From Pseudomonadota bacterium (GTDB lineage Bacteria > Desulfobacterota > Desulfobaccia > Desulfobaccales > 0-14-0-80-60-11): DNA of 33,033 nt. The stretch covers positions 1-33,033 of the forward strand of contig JAHIKF010000174.1 in NCBI GenBank assembly GCA_018897875.1, given 5' to 3'. Of the stretch, positions 14,699-22,918 are shown one piece after another (the first letter of the stretch is position 1; every line of letters begins with the position of its first letter). The position numbers were made by a program, and so were the translations under genes. The notes beneath the pieces are model-generated. The model ran no database searches. It saw only the letters and a list, made by a program, of their open reading frames with translations, and was not told where the DNA came from.

Positions 14699-15388
14699 CT
14701 ATCCCTTTAGCTTCCCCAAAAGGCCCGCCATAACTTCGCTCACCCAGGTCCAACCCGTGAACCCCTGCCAATGGCCGGGGGTAGCCGGAGGCTCCGACGG
14801 GGCGCCTGCCGCTTCCGCGCCGGCCTCGATCACGGCCTTGATCCGGCTTAAACCGTCCCGGAACCGCCCGGAGCTGCCCGCCGCGGCTTCCAGGGGCTCC
14901 CCCAGGTCCAGGGCCAGACGCAGGTGCAGCGCCGTGACCAGAAACTGCCGCACTATCTGAGCCGGCTCCGGCACGTCCTCAGATGTAACTGCCGGTCCGA
15001 GCACCAATGCCAGCGCCGTCCGGACCACGGCCTCTTCCAGGCCCCCGCCGCTCCCGGCCAACACCCCGCTCACCCCGAGCCCCAGCATTTCTGCCGGTTC
15101 CCGGGCCAGCGATGCCAAACCCCGGTCTTTGAGGGCCAAACCCCAACCCCGGGCGGCCACCTCCTGCCACAACGCCCCCAGGTCCTGAGCCACCTTCCGG
15201 GTAACCCGGAACGCCGCCAACGCCTCCCCCGACCCCGGGGCTTCCTCCAGGGCCGCCAGATAACGGGCCACCACCTCCCGGGCGCTCACCTCTCCTGCGG
15301 CCGCGGGCGACAGATACCGGGTGGCAGCCCCCTTGGCCGACCGCCACAACCCCGTAGTAGGCCCCCGCCGGGCACTGGACGTTCCCAT
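14699..15388 (-). CDS. qatB: Qat anti-phage system associated protein QatB
   Basis: This 229-residue, Ala/Gly/Leu-rich protein begins MGTSSARRGPTTG; a Met-Gly-Thr-Ser start followed by a Gly-Pro stretch is characteristic of QatB. Helical segments follow (SAREVVARYLAALEEA, FRVTRKVAQDLGALWQEV, IVRQFLVTALHLRLALDLGE), with no enzyme motif or membrane segment. A ribosome site AGAGG lies 6 nt before the ATG. The gene is 134 bp upstream of the HTH gene and upstream of qatC on the same strand, the usual B-before-C order. The normal qatA is absent: copy B of the 126-bp element and other palindromes occupy its place. The assignment rests on the N-terminus and the qatC context. Confidence 0.72.
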   Translation of the reverse strand: MGTSSARRGPTTGLWRSAKGAATRYLSPAAAGEVSAREVVARYLAALEEAPGSGEALAAFRVTRKVAQDLGALWQEVAARGWGLALKDRGLASLAREPAEMLGLGVSGVLAGSGGGLEEAVVRTALALVLGPAVTSEDVPEPAQIVRQFLVTALHLRLALDLGEPLEAAAGSSGRFRDGLSRIKAVIEAGAEAAGAPSEPPATPGHWQGFTGWTWVSEVMAGLLGKLKG

Positions 15389-15480
15389 GAGTTACCTCTG
15401 CGAGTAAGTTGAGGGGAGGGCCGGGAGATTTTTCGTAAGGGACTCCCCCACCCACTCCTCAACCACCCTTATACCGAGTC

Positions 15481-15606
15481 GCAATCAAAAAACATTGAAT
15501 ATTCATGTCATTCTGAACGGAGCGCAGCGGAGTGAAGAATCTCGGCTGCCTAAAAAAAGAGATTCTTCGCTGCGCTCAGAAGGACAAATAATAGTCTTTT
15601 GATTGC
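15481..15606. repeat. 126-bp MITE-like palindromic element, copy B
   Basis: A perfect 10-bp terminal inverted repeat (GCAATCAAAA 15481-15490, TTTTGATTGC 15597-15606) encloses a long imperfect hairpin: TCATTCTGAACGGAGCGCAG towards GCTGCGCTCAGAAGGACA. It is the inverted counterpart of copy A (12231-12356) with only a handful of differences. It lies 92 bp upstream of qatB, where qatA would be expected. Confidence 0.88.
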
Positions 15607-15637
15607 AAATTGGTCTTATACCAAAATGCAACCTAAT

Positions 15638-15668
15638 GGTGGCACAGGTCTTCAACCTGTGCGTCACC
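15638..15668. repeat. GGTGGCACAGGT hairpin
   Basis: GCACAGGT (15642-15649) pairs with ACCTGTGC (15655-15662), with outer GGTG/CACC pairs beyond a 2-nt bulge. It belongs to the same family as the inner hairpin of the element at 17242-17333 and the variant at 12417. Confidence 0.7.
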
Positions 15669-15679
15669 CCAACGTAACC

Positions 15680-15707
15680 GTAGGGGCGGTTCGCGAACCG
15701 CCCCTAC
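15680..15707. repeat. 28-bp perfect palindrome
   Basis: GTAGGGGCGGTTCG is followed directly by its reverse complement CGAACCGCCCCTAC with no spacer. This could form a strong cruciform or hairpin. It lies between the qat locus and the end of the radical SAM gene. Apart from repeats, the 15389-15810 gap shows no gene and no trace of a P-loop ATPase. Confidence 0.8.
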
Positions 15708-15810
15708 CCGCCCCCTATAAGGGATTGGGGGTGGGGGCTTGGGGGAGGGGGTAAGGGCACTTACGAAAAAGCCCTTAGCCCCCTCCCCCAAATTCACCCT
15801 ACCACAACTT

Positions 15811-17139
15811 TTACCCCGCGGCCAGGCGTTTGAGGCGGGTGTAGCGGTCCCAGGAAAACTCGGGCCAGCAGGGGAAGAGCGAGTTGTTATGGAACAGGGG
15901 GTCGGCGGTCAGATCAAAGCGGGAGGTGGCCAGCGCCTGCGGCCACAGGGTGGTGCCGGGGATGGGGGAATATTGGGCCAGGATCGGGGTGGCGCCCAGT
16001 TCTTTAACCCGCCGGATGGAGGCCGCCACCTCCGCCTCTTCCTGGTCCGGGAGGCCGATGAGGAGGTAGACCCCGATCTGGCCCGGTGCGAACCCCGCCT
16101 CCTTAAGATGGGCCAGGGCGGCTTCCAGCTCTCCCGCCTGGAGTTTGGCGTCCAGGCGGGCATCTCCTAAGGCGGTGGTCTCCACGCCCAGGCGCAGAGT
16201 GGCGAAGTTGGCCCGTTTAAGCCAGCCCGCCACCTCCCGGCTCATAAGGCGGGCATGGAGGCCGTTGGGGGTATGGAACCGGAAGGTGCGCTTGCAGCTG
16301 GCCAGTTCTTCCAGGATCACCAGGAGGTGGTCGTTTGCGGCCAGCAGCAGGGCGTCGTCGTAGAAGGCGGCGTCCACCAGGCCCAACCGGTCCTGCCAGT
16401 TAATCAGCTCGGCCGCCGCCGCCCGGGGCCGCCGCCGCCGGTAAACGGGTTGGAGCTGCCGGGAGGCGCAGTAAGTGCAATCCAGGGGGCAGCCCCGGGA
16501 GGTGAGGATGGGGATAAAGGACGGGTGGTCCAGGAGGTCCAGGGCCGGATAGGGCCGGGAGTCCAAATCTTCCCGGTCTGGAACGATTGGCCCCGGCGGC
16601 GCAAAACCGGTTGCCTCCTTTAGGATACCCAAAATGGCTGCTTCTCCCGGCCCGGCCACCACCCGGTCGGCGCCGCTGTGTTGTTGGGCGTGCTCCGGGC
16701 ACAGGGTGGCGTAGATCCCTCCCAGGATGACGGGAACGCCGGGGAAGCGCTCCCGGGCCAGGCGGATGGCCGCGGCCACCCCGGGGTACCAGTAGGTCAT
16801 GAGGGAGGTCACCAGAATGGCGGCAGGGGTGGGGACCCGGTCTAAGCGCTCCCGGAAAGCCGCCTCGCTGATGCCGTAGCGCCCGTAGCGCCGGGTGATC
16901 CCCGCCAGGGCCGGGGGCGGCGGGATGATTTCCTTGGGGTAGCGCCCGGTGCCGAAAGGTCCGGTCCGGGCGTGGGGCGAGCCCAGGCAATCCAGAAAAT
17001 GGACCGCATACCCCTGAGCCCTCAGCCACCCCGCCAGATAGAGCAGCCCCAGCGGCCGGGCGAAAAAATCGTAGGCCGCGAAATCGTATATCCAGGGGTT
17101 GATCAGGAGGAGGGGGGGACCGGACTGGGCCAAGGACAC
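15811..17139 (-). CDS. B12-binding-domain radical SAM protein
   Basis: This 442-residue protein has an N-terminal cobalamin-binding-like Rossmann domain (PLLLINPW... GLLYLAGWLRAQGYAVHFLD, later VPVILGGIYATLCPEH and VVAGPGEAAI). A radical SAM core follows with the CX3CX2C cluster motif Cys217, Cys221, Cys224 (SRGCPLDCTYC). C-terminal TIM-barrel strands include LRLGVETTALGDARLDAKL and GLPDQEEAEV. Such proteins do methylations or ring rearrangements; the substrate cannot be told. It is separated from tilS by 281 bp containing a MITE-like element, so co-transcription with tilS is uncertain. Confidence 0.9.
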   Translation of the reverse strand: MSLAQSGPPLLLINPWIYDFAAYDFFARPLGLLYLAGWLRAQGYAVHFLDCLGSPHARTGPFGTGRYPKEIIPPPPALAGITRRYGRYGISEAAFRERLDRVPTPAAILVTSLMTYWYPGVAAAIRLARERFPGVPVILGGIYATLCPEHAQQHSGADRVVAGPGEAAILGILKEATGFAPPGPIVPDREDLDSRPYPALDLLDHPSFIPILTSRGCPLDCTYCASRQLQPVYRRRRPRAAAAELINWQDRLGLVDAAFYDDALLLAANDHLLVILEELASCKRTFRFHTPNGLHARLMSREVAGWLKRANFATLRLGVETTALGDARLDAKLQAGELEAALAHLKEAGFAPGQIGVYLLIGLPDQEEAEVAASIRRVKELGATPILAQYSPIPGTTLWPQALATSRFDLTADPLFHNNSLFPCWPEFSWDRYTRLKRLAAG

Positions 17140-17241
17140 ATCCTCTTTAGAAGTGTTTTGAGGGGAGGGGCGGCCGGGGGAAGCCCTTACGAAAAATTTC
17201 CCCGCCCTCCCCTCCCAACCCCCTGTAAGGGATTCTTATCC

Positions 17242-17333
17242 TTACCCACAAGTTTTTCTGACTGGTGGCACAGGCTAGAAAGCCTGTGCCACCAAAAATT
17301 TGTTGAATCAACCACTTCCCGACTTGTGGGTAA
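17242..17333. repeat. 92-bp MITE-like element with nested inverted repeats
   Basis: A perfect 12-bp terminal inverted repeat (TTACCCACAAGT 17242-17253, ACTTGTGGGTAA 17322-17333) encloses a 13-bp perfect hairpin (GGTGGCACAGGCT 17264-17276, loop AGAA, AGCCTGTGCCACC from 17281). The rest of the 17140-17420 gap is C/G-rich repeat debris with no gene. Confidence 0.78.
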
Positions 17334-17420
17334 TGCTTAGACAAGGGATTGGGGGAGGGGGTTTGGGCAGGCAACCTCAGCCTCCTCCAAAAGCTTTCTC
17401 GCAGAGCATGCACCTTCTTA

Positions 17421-18902
17421 TCACCCACCCCGCACCCGGCGCAGGATTTCCCAGATGCGGGCCGTGTCGGCGTTGGCGGGGGCCAGCGTGATTTCTAATA
17501 CCTCCCGGCTGGCAGGCAGGAGTTTCACCGGGTCGGCCAGCCTTACGCCCGCCACCCAGACAATCTCCCCGGCCGCGGCCACCAGGGGAATATGAGGCCG
17601 AAGCCAACGGGGAATTTTGGCATCCACCAGGAAATCCTGGAGTTTTTTGGGACCCGGGGCGCCCAGGGGCCAGAAACGGTCCCCGGGCCGCCAATTGCGT
17701 GCCGTCAGGGGCAGGGAGACCCGGGCCGGATTCAGCCAGGCCACCTCCGGGGGCGGCCAGGGGTCGCCGGGGCGATGGGCGCGGCGGGACATTTGCCAGC
17801 GCCAGCCGGCGGGAGACTCAACCGTAGCCGGGCAATCCGGCAGCAGGGTGGTTTCCCGGGGCGGGTCCGGCAGGGCTTTCATGATATGCAAGACGGCTCC
17901 CGCCCTGGCCACCTGCACGTTTTCCCCCTTTTCCCCCAGCGAGATCAGGCCGCCGCTTCGTTCACTGCCGGCCAGGGCCATAAGTGATGCCACCTGGGGA
18001 GCCGTGAGGCTCAAATCCGCCCCGAGCCTGCCCACTCCGGCCCTTAGCACCCGCCGTTGCGTTGCCTTCTCCAGGCTGAAAAACCGGTTCAGGTCCAGGG
18101 CAAAGCAATCGGCAGCCAGTCGGCGGGCCACCCGGTCCCAGGCGAGGGCCGTGTCCCGGGCCAGGAAACGCTCATCTTCCTGGAGGAGACTCTGGGTCCG
18201 CCAGATGGTCTGGGCCAGACGGGGATTGTAGCTGCGGGTCAGGTGGGGCAGAAGGTCCAGGCGCACCCGGTTGCGTAGATACGCCCGGCTCAGGTTGCTG
18301 GCATCAAGGCGGTAGGGCAGGGCTTCCTGCTCCAGCCAGGCCAGGAGAACGGCTTTACCCACGGCCAACAGTGGCCGCACCAGACCCTCGGGGGTGGCCG
18401 GCCACATGCCCTTCAGCCCCTCCAGCCCCGCGCCCCGGAGCAGCCGGAGCCAGAAGAGCTCTACCTGGTCGTCGGCGGTGTGGCCCAGGGCCAGCTTGGC
18501 GTAACCGTGGCCCCGGCGGGTGTCCTGCAAAAACTGCAACCGCAGCTTCCGGGCCGCCATCTGCAGAGACACTTTGTCCCGGCGGGCCGCGTCTCGCGCC
18601 TGACAGCGCCCTTGGTGGCAAGGCAGCCTCAGGCGCCGGGCCAGATCGGCGACAAAGTCGGCATCAGCCCGGGAATCCTCCCCCCTCAGGCCATGGTCGA
18701 AGTGAGCCAGGCCCAAATCCAGACCTATCTCGGGGGCCAGCCGCACCAGGAGGTGGAGCAGGGCCACCGAATCCGGCCCGCCGGAGACCGCCACCAGGAC
18801 CCGGTCGCCGGTTGCAAACAAGCCTTCCCGGCGGGCATAGGTAAGCACCCACTCCGGCAGGTCACCGGCGGCGGCAGGGTCCTCCAGAAACGTGGGGCTC
18901 AC
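17421..18902 (-). CDS. tilS: tRNA(Ile)-lysidine synthetase
   Basis: From GTG 18902 this is a 493-residue protein. The N-terminal PP-loop ATPase has SGGPDS (about residue 45) and FDHGLRGEDSRADADF. LALGHTADDQVELFWLRLLRG gives the second active-site block. A C-terminal substrate-binding domain (RNWRPGDRFWPLGAPGPKKLQDFLVDAKIP) completes a full-length TilS. It converts C34 of tRNA-Ile(CAU) to lysidine and is normally essential. The GTG start overlaps the stop of the preceding response regulator as GTGA (18899-18902). Upstream in-frame codons would overlap that gene by about 150 bp and lack family similarity. Confidence 0.95.
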   Translation of the reverse strand: MSPTFLEDPAAAGDLPEWVLTYARREGLFATGDRVLVAVSGGPDSVALLHLLVRLAPEIGLDLGLAHFDHGLRGEDSRADADFVADLARRLRLPCHQGRCQARDAARRDKVSLQMAARKLRLQFLQDTRRGHGYAKLALGHTADDQVELFWLRLLRGAGLEGLKGMWPATPEGLVRPLLAVGKAVLLAWLEQEALPYRLDASNLSRAYLRNRVRLDLLPHLTRSYNPRLAQTIWRTQSLLQEDERFLARDTALAWDRVARRLAADCFALDLNRFFSLEKATQRRVLRAGVGRLGADLSLTAPQVASLMALAGSERSGGLISLGEKGENVQVARAGAVLHIMKALPDPPRETTLLPDCPATVESPAGWRWQMSRRAHRPGDPWPPPEVAWLNPARVSLPLTARNWRPGDRFWPLGAPGPKKLQDFLVDAKIPRWLRPHIPLVAAAGEIVWVAGVRLADPVKLLPASREVLEITLAPANADTARIWEILRRVRGG

Positions 18903-19279
18903 TTCGCCGGAAAAGGACAAAGCTGGGCGATCACCTCCAGAATGGCGTCTTTGGAGAACGGCTTGGCCAGGAACCGGTCCACCACGGCCTCCTGGCCGGC
19001 AAGTTCGGGCAGGTTGGGAAGCTCGGAAGAGATCATGACGATGCGGCAATCCGGCTGGAACTGCTTCAAGCGCCTAGCCACCTCCAGGCCGTTAAGTTCG
19101 GGGAGGTGATAATCCAACACTGCCACCTGATAACGCTCGGGGAACTGACCGGCGTCCAGTTCCTGGCCAAACCTCTCCTGGGGCGTGACCTGATAGCCGG
19201 CCCGCCGCAGAATGGACACCAGGGCTTCCCGGGTCCAGCGGTCATCATCGATCACTAAAATCCAGGGGCTCGGGTCCAT
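18899..19279 (-). CDS. Single-domain response regulator (receiver only)
   Basis: This 126-residue protein is one REC domain: acidic pair in VIDDDRW, phosphoacceptor Asp in VLDYHLPELNG (about residue 59), Ser in MISSE and Lys in AKPFS. No output domain follows. It lies 147 bp downstream of a full sensor kinase on the same strand and overlaps tilS by 4 nt. It is the likely partner of that kinase, acting by protein contact or as a phosphorelay intermediate. Joint translation with tilS is curious but may be only operon packing. Confidence 0.92.
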   Translation of the reverse strand: MDPSPWILVIDDDRWTREALVSILRRAGYQVTPQERFGQELDAGQFPERYQVAVLDYHLPELNGLEVARRLKQFQPDCRIVMISSELPNLPELAGQEAVVDRFLAKPFSKDAILEVIAQLCPFPAK

Positions 19280-19426
19280 TTAAGCCTCCCAGCGACCTGC
19301 CGCGTCCAGGTGCACGTTAAAGGTTGACCATCTTCCCGTCAGGGAGCCCGGCGCCAGATTTTGAGCTGTGGAAACGCCTGGGCTTTCTTTCTCTAATTCT
19401 ATCCGACCCACCGCCCTGGGCGCAAG

Positions 19427-21244
19427 TCAGAGGGTTGAGGTTTCGGGAGCAACCGGCGGCTCCTCCAGCCCTGGCGCCGCCTCAGCTTCCTGGACGGCGG
19501 GCAAGGCCAGATGAAAGGTGGCTCCCTGCCCCGGGGCGCTCTCCATCCAGATCCGGCCATGATTGGCTTCCACGAGGGTTTTGCAGATATAAAGCCCCAA
19601 ACCCGAGCCGTTGTTCTTGTGACGGGAGAGGCGATATTTTTCAAAGAGGTGCTCCTGATCCTCGGGACTCAGGCCGCAACCCGTATCCGCCACGATAATT
19701 TCAACTTCCCGGCGGTTAGCCCCGGGGAGGGCCTTCACTTGAATTTCTCCGCCCTTGGGGGTCGCGGCCAGGGCGTTGACCAGGAGATTGGCCAGGACGC
19801 GGTCCAGGGAAGGTTCATCCACCATGATGGAGGGAAGGTCAGGGCTCGGCGGGACCACCAGCTTGACGCCTTGGTGCTGGGCCAGGGCGCCGAAGTGGTG
19901 GAGCAGGCGCTGGATAATAAAGGCCGGGGGCACCGGCTCCGGCCTCAGGGCCAGGCGCCCGGATTCAAACCGGCTTAAATCCAAGACATTGTGGAGGTGC
20001 AGCAGCAGGCCTTCGCTCCGTTGAATGATGCCCTGCAATTTGTGATGGATCTCGGGCGGCAGGGTCTCATCCTCCAGGGCCTCAATGGTCAGGCGCACCC
20101 CGGTCAGGGGCGCCTTGATGTCATGGACGATCATGGAGAGAAAATCGGCATTGGCCGCCACCCGGTCCCGCTCTTCCTGAAGGAGCCGGGTTTTTTCCCC
20201 CAGGGCGCGAGTCATGGCATTGAACGACTCGGCCAGTTCCCCCAATTCATCCCGGCTGGTTACCGGAATATCCCCGGCGAGTTCCTCTTGGGTCGCCCGG
20301 CGGGTACCCTCGGCCAGGTGGGCGATCTGGCGGCGCATACCCGAAGAGAGCCAGAAGCTGAGGAGGCCGCCGATTAAGGCGGCGCCGGCCCCCACCCCAA
20401 AAATGACCAATTTCAAGGTCAGCAGCGTCGGTTCGAGTTCCCGGCGGCTCACCCCCACGACAATCAGGCTTTCCCAGGGTTTTTCGCCTTCTTCCAGGGG
20501 AAGGTAGGTGACGGTATAGCCCTCTTGGCCCAGTTGGAGTTGTTGGACCCGTTCCAACGGCCCTTGGCTGCTGACCGCCAGGTCCCGGTGGCGCTGAAGC
20601 TGTTTCAAGGCGCTCTCCGGCAGGTCTTTAAAGGAATTGACCACCAGGCGATTGCCGTAGAACATGGCCACCTCGGCCCCGGGACGGGACAATGACTCCA
20701 CAAACCCCCGGTCGATGAGGAGCCCGGTGAGGACCACCCCCACAACCTTATCCTCGTACCGGATGGGGGCCGAGGCGCTCAGGGCAATGGAATCTTTCCA
20801 TTGGGTCATCCGGGAGGCCTCTTCACCCTGGAGGCTGGCCCGCACCAGGGGGTTGCTGGAAATATTAACGCCCAGGGCCCCGGGATCGTGGGCCCGGACC
20901 TGGATGACCCCCTGGTAGTCGGTAATGGTCAGGATGTGGAGGCCGGTGGCCTTCATCAGGGGGGTCACCAGGCGCCGCAGGGCTTCGGCGTTGCCGCTGG
21001 CCAGCAGTTCCCCATAAGTGGGGTTGTCGGCCAGGAGGCTGGCGGCTTGCTCCACCCGTTGAATCTTGCCGCGGTATTCCGCCAGCACCAGTCGGGCCAC
21101 CAGTTCCACCCGCTGGCGGTGCCAGTCCAGGATCTGCCGGGTAGCCAGGTATTGGATCACCAGGAGCAAACCCACCAGGGCCATGAGCAGGGAGATCAGA
21201 GTGACCCCGAGAAGTTTGCCGCCGACTTTACCCCTTCGCCACAT
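19427..21244 (-). CDS. Membrane sensor histidine kinase (Cache-like sensor, HAMP, HisKA, HATPase)
   Basis: From ATG 21244 this is a 605-residue protein. TM1 (about 10-32) is followed by an extracytoplasmic Cache-like sensor (about 35-255; PLMKATGLHILTITDYQGVIQVRAHDP and a VGVVLTGLLID strand). TM2 follows (about 262-285), then HAMP (TSRDELGELAESFNAM), HisKA with H-box MIVHDIKAPLTG, and a HATPase with N-box NLLVNALAATP, G1 DTGCGL and G2 GSGLGL. All catalytic boxes are intact. An in-frame ATG at 21313 would put 23 polar residues ahead of the basic start, so 21244 is preferred. It forms an operon-like pair with the downstream receiver protein. Confidence 0.92.
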   Translation of the reverse strand: MWRRGKVGGKLLGVTLISLLMALVGLLLVIQYLATRQILDWHRQRVELVARLVLAEYRGKIQRVEQAASLLADNPTYGELLASGNAEALRRLVTPLMKATGLHILTITDYQGVIQVRAHDPGALGVNISSNPLVRASLQGEEASRMTQWKDSIALSASAPIRYEDKVVGVVLTGLLIDRGFVESLSRPGAEVAMFYGNRLVVNSFKDLPESALKQLQRHRDLAVSSQGPLERVQQLQLGQEGYTVTYLPLEEGEKPWESLIVVGVSRRELEPTLLTLKLVIFGVGAGAALIGGLLSFWLSSGMRRQIAHLAEGTRRATQEELAGDIPVTSRDELGELAESFNAMTRALGEKTRLLQEERDRVAANADFLSMIVHDIKAPLTGVRLTIEALEDETLPPEIHHKLQGIIQRSEGLLLHLHNVLDLSRFESGRLALRPEPVPPAFIIQRLLHHFGALAQHQGVKLVVPPSPDLPSIMVDEPSLDRVLANLLVNALAATPKGGEIQVKALPGANRREVEIIVADTGCGLSPEDQEHLFEKYRLSRHKNNGSGLGLYICKTLVEANHGRIWMESAPGQGATFHLALPAVQEAEAAPGLEEPPVAPETSTL

Positions 21245-21598
21245 AGGCGAAATAATAGCATATTTAGGAGAATCGGGGAACAGCAACCGCGAGCCGCCCG
21301 GCTCTGACCGCAACCAGGGGGCTTAAAGAGAAATCAGGCAGGAAGACCGTCTGGCGGCGGGGATAGGATGGTCGTCACCCGGCCGGTGTTGGTCCGCGTC
21401 TGGCCGGGGCAGGACCTGGCGCCGGGCGGCACCCCTATGAGCTGGACCGGCCCGATCCGGGGCAACCGCGCCATGGGTCCCAGCCGGACAAGGGCCCCGC
21501 GGCGGCGCCCGGTGGCCCCCGCCTCCATCAAACCCCGGGGGCGGGCCCCATCATGGGGCAAAGCCGACCGCGCCTGCAGACTCGGGGGAAATACAGGC
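21245..21598. other. Intergenic region without a recognised gene
   Basis: This 354-bp stretch between two minus-strand genes has open frames on both strands, but they are Pro/Arg/Gly-rich and overlap a neighbouring gene. They carry no ribosome site or family motif. Part is very GC-rich. The upstream signals of the sensor kinase should lie at its left end. Nothing else is visible. Confidence 0.5.
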
Positions 21599-21925
21599 TC
21601 ACTCCGCCGCTTCCCCCAACACGTCATAGACCCAGCTCAAGGCTGCGGACGTCTGGGGAAAGCCGATGGTGCTGGTGAGCAGGATGACGGCGTGGAAGAT
21701 TTCTTCCGGGGTCGCCCCGGCCTTTAAGGCTCTGCGGGTGTGACTGTGCACCGAGCCCTCCGAACGGCTGGCCGCGGCCGCCGCCAGTTGGACCAGGTGG
21801 GCGGTCTTGTCATCTAAAGGCCCCTCCTGGCGCACCGTCTCGCCCAACTGCTCCAGGGCCTTGATGAATTTTGGATGTTTTTCCTTAATGAACGAGTACC
21901 AGCCGGGATACCTTTCTTCGGACAT
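21599..21925 (-). CDS. Carboxymuconolactone decarboxylase (AhpD-like) family protein
   Basis: From ATG 21925 this is a 108-residue protein of the CMD fold: PGWYSFIKEKHPKFIKALEQLG, LDDKTAHLVQLAAAAA, then HSHTRRALKAGATPEEIFHAVILL. The ribosome site GGAGG (8 nt upstream) selects this ATG over one at 21985. The redox Cys of AhpD-type members are absent; the segment before HTRRAL reads EGSVHS, with no Cys, so peroxidase-type chemistry is unlikely. The role is unknown. It is monocistronic as far as seen. Confidence 0.88.
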   Translation of the reverse strand: MSEERYPGWYSFIKEKHPKFIKALEQLGETVRQEGPLDDKTAHLVQLAAAAASRSEGSVHSHTRRALKAGATPEEIFHAVILLTSTIGFPQTSAALSWVYDVLGEAAE

Positions 21926-22221
21926 GATTTTAGCCTCCAGGTCTTGGCCGCAGCATTTTTCGGCCCTAAGCCTTATGATGGTCACCTCGCTCTCTCATGT
22001 CAAGGAACGCCGGCCCCTCCCGGTTCGATGGAGCCGCCGCCTGCCGGCGATCCCGATCAAGTCAAGCGGATATTTTCCCCTGAGGTTATTTTGCTTGCTT
22101 AATGATTGTAGGAGCTATATTTTTTCAGTAGGGTCCGGTTTGGTTTTTGCGAAGGAGCTTGCTCGTTATACGTCGTCCAAACAATTTAGAAATTCGCTAA
22201 CGCACTTTTTGCTTCGAGAAG
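21926..22221. other. Intergenic region, AT-richer, no gene recognised
   Basis: Between the CMD gene and the palindromic repeats lies about 300 bp with lower GC than its surroundings (for example near 22080-22215). Plus-strand frames here run antisense to the CMD gene and have no ribosome site. It could be decayed coding DNA, but no family similarity is visible. Confidence 0.4.
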
Positions 22222-22354
22222 ATTACTTCCCCCTCACCCTGACCCTCTCCCCCATTGGGGGAGAGGGGAAAAAGCGGGACCGATTTAATGCCTTATGATT
22301 ACTAAAACCGGCTACATCTCCTACTCCCTCTCCCCCCGCTTCGGGGGGAGAGGG
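22222..22354. repeat. CCCTCTCCCCC palindromic repeats, copies 2 and 3
   Basis: Copy 2: CCCTCTCCCCC (22243-22253), loop ATT, GGGGGAGAGGG (22257-22267), led by ATTACTTCCCCCTCACCC as at 1445. Copy 3: CCCTCTCCCCCC (22326-22337), loop GCTTC, GGGGGGAGAGGG (22343-22354), with the flanking TGAGGGGGG on the other side, so inverted. They lie upstream of the TPR lipoprotein gene. Confidence 0.82.
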
Positions 22355-22474
22355 TTGGGGTGAGGGGGGTTGGCGGCCCCCTTGCCAGCCGCGGCGGCCC
22401 TGGCCCCCGGAGGGCAGGCATCCGGGCCCGGACTGCGTTAATGCCTGATTAACCATGCAAAGCCGGAGGTCATG

Positions 22475-22918
22475 ATGTGTAGATTTATCCTCACCACTAT
22501 GCTCTTGGCAGCCATCCTGGGTTGCGGCGGTGACAGCGCCGACAAGTACATGCAGGAAGGGTTTGTCTATTTTCAACAGCAGAAGTATGACGAGGCCATT
22601 GCCAGCTACGAAAAGGCCATCAAAGCCGAACCCCGGGCCGCGGCCGCCTACAACATGATGGGCATGGCCTACCGTTTCAAGTACAACCAGCTGGGGGTGC
22701 CGGAATTACGTCAGAAAGAGATGGCGGCGTTTCAAAAGGCCGTGGAGATCGACCCGAAGAATTGGGTAGCCATGATCAACCTGGCCACCGACTACTATGC
22801 CGATGGCGAAAAGGGCAAGGCCGCGGCCCTGTTCAAAAAAGCCCTGGAATTGAACCCCAATCACCCGGAAAAGGCCGCGATCGAAAAGATGATTGCGGCA
22901 GGCGAACCAAAACCTTGA
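22475..22918 (+). CDS. TPR-repeat lipoprotein
   Basis: This protein of about 147 residues has an N-terminal signal (CRFILTTMLLAAILGC) whose ILGC is a lipobox, so it should be lipidated and membrane-anchored. Three TPR units follow: YMQEGFVYFQQQKYDEAIASYEKAIKAEP, the AAYNMMGMAYRF... AAFQKAVEIDP unit, and WVAMINLATDYYADGEKGKAAALFKKALELNP. GGAGG at 22465-22469 lies 5 nt before ATG 22475; the ATG at 22472 would be too close. The stop overlaps a TTG start of a small cytochrome, so the two are likely co-translated. Confidence 0.87.
   Translation: MCRFILTTMLLAAILGCGGDSADKYMQEGFVYFQQQKYDEAIASYEKAIKAEPRAAAAYNMMGMAYRFKYNQLGVPELRQKEMAAFQKAVEIDPKNWVAMINLATDYYADGEKGKAAALFKKALELNPNHPEKAAIEKMIAAGEPKP

Noticed and set aside
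15389..15810. A decayed qatA remnant
   Set aside because: No Walker motif or similar fragment in any frame; the stretch is MITE copy B, palindromes and C-rich repeat sequence.
18903..19049. Upstream extension of TilS
   Set aside because: It would overlap the response regulator by about 150 bp and shows no TilS similarity; GTG 18902 with a 4-nt overlap is the better start.
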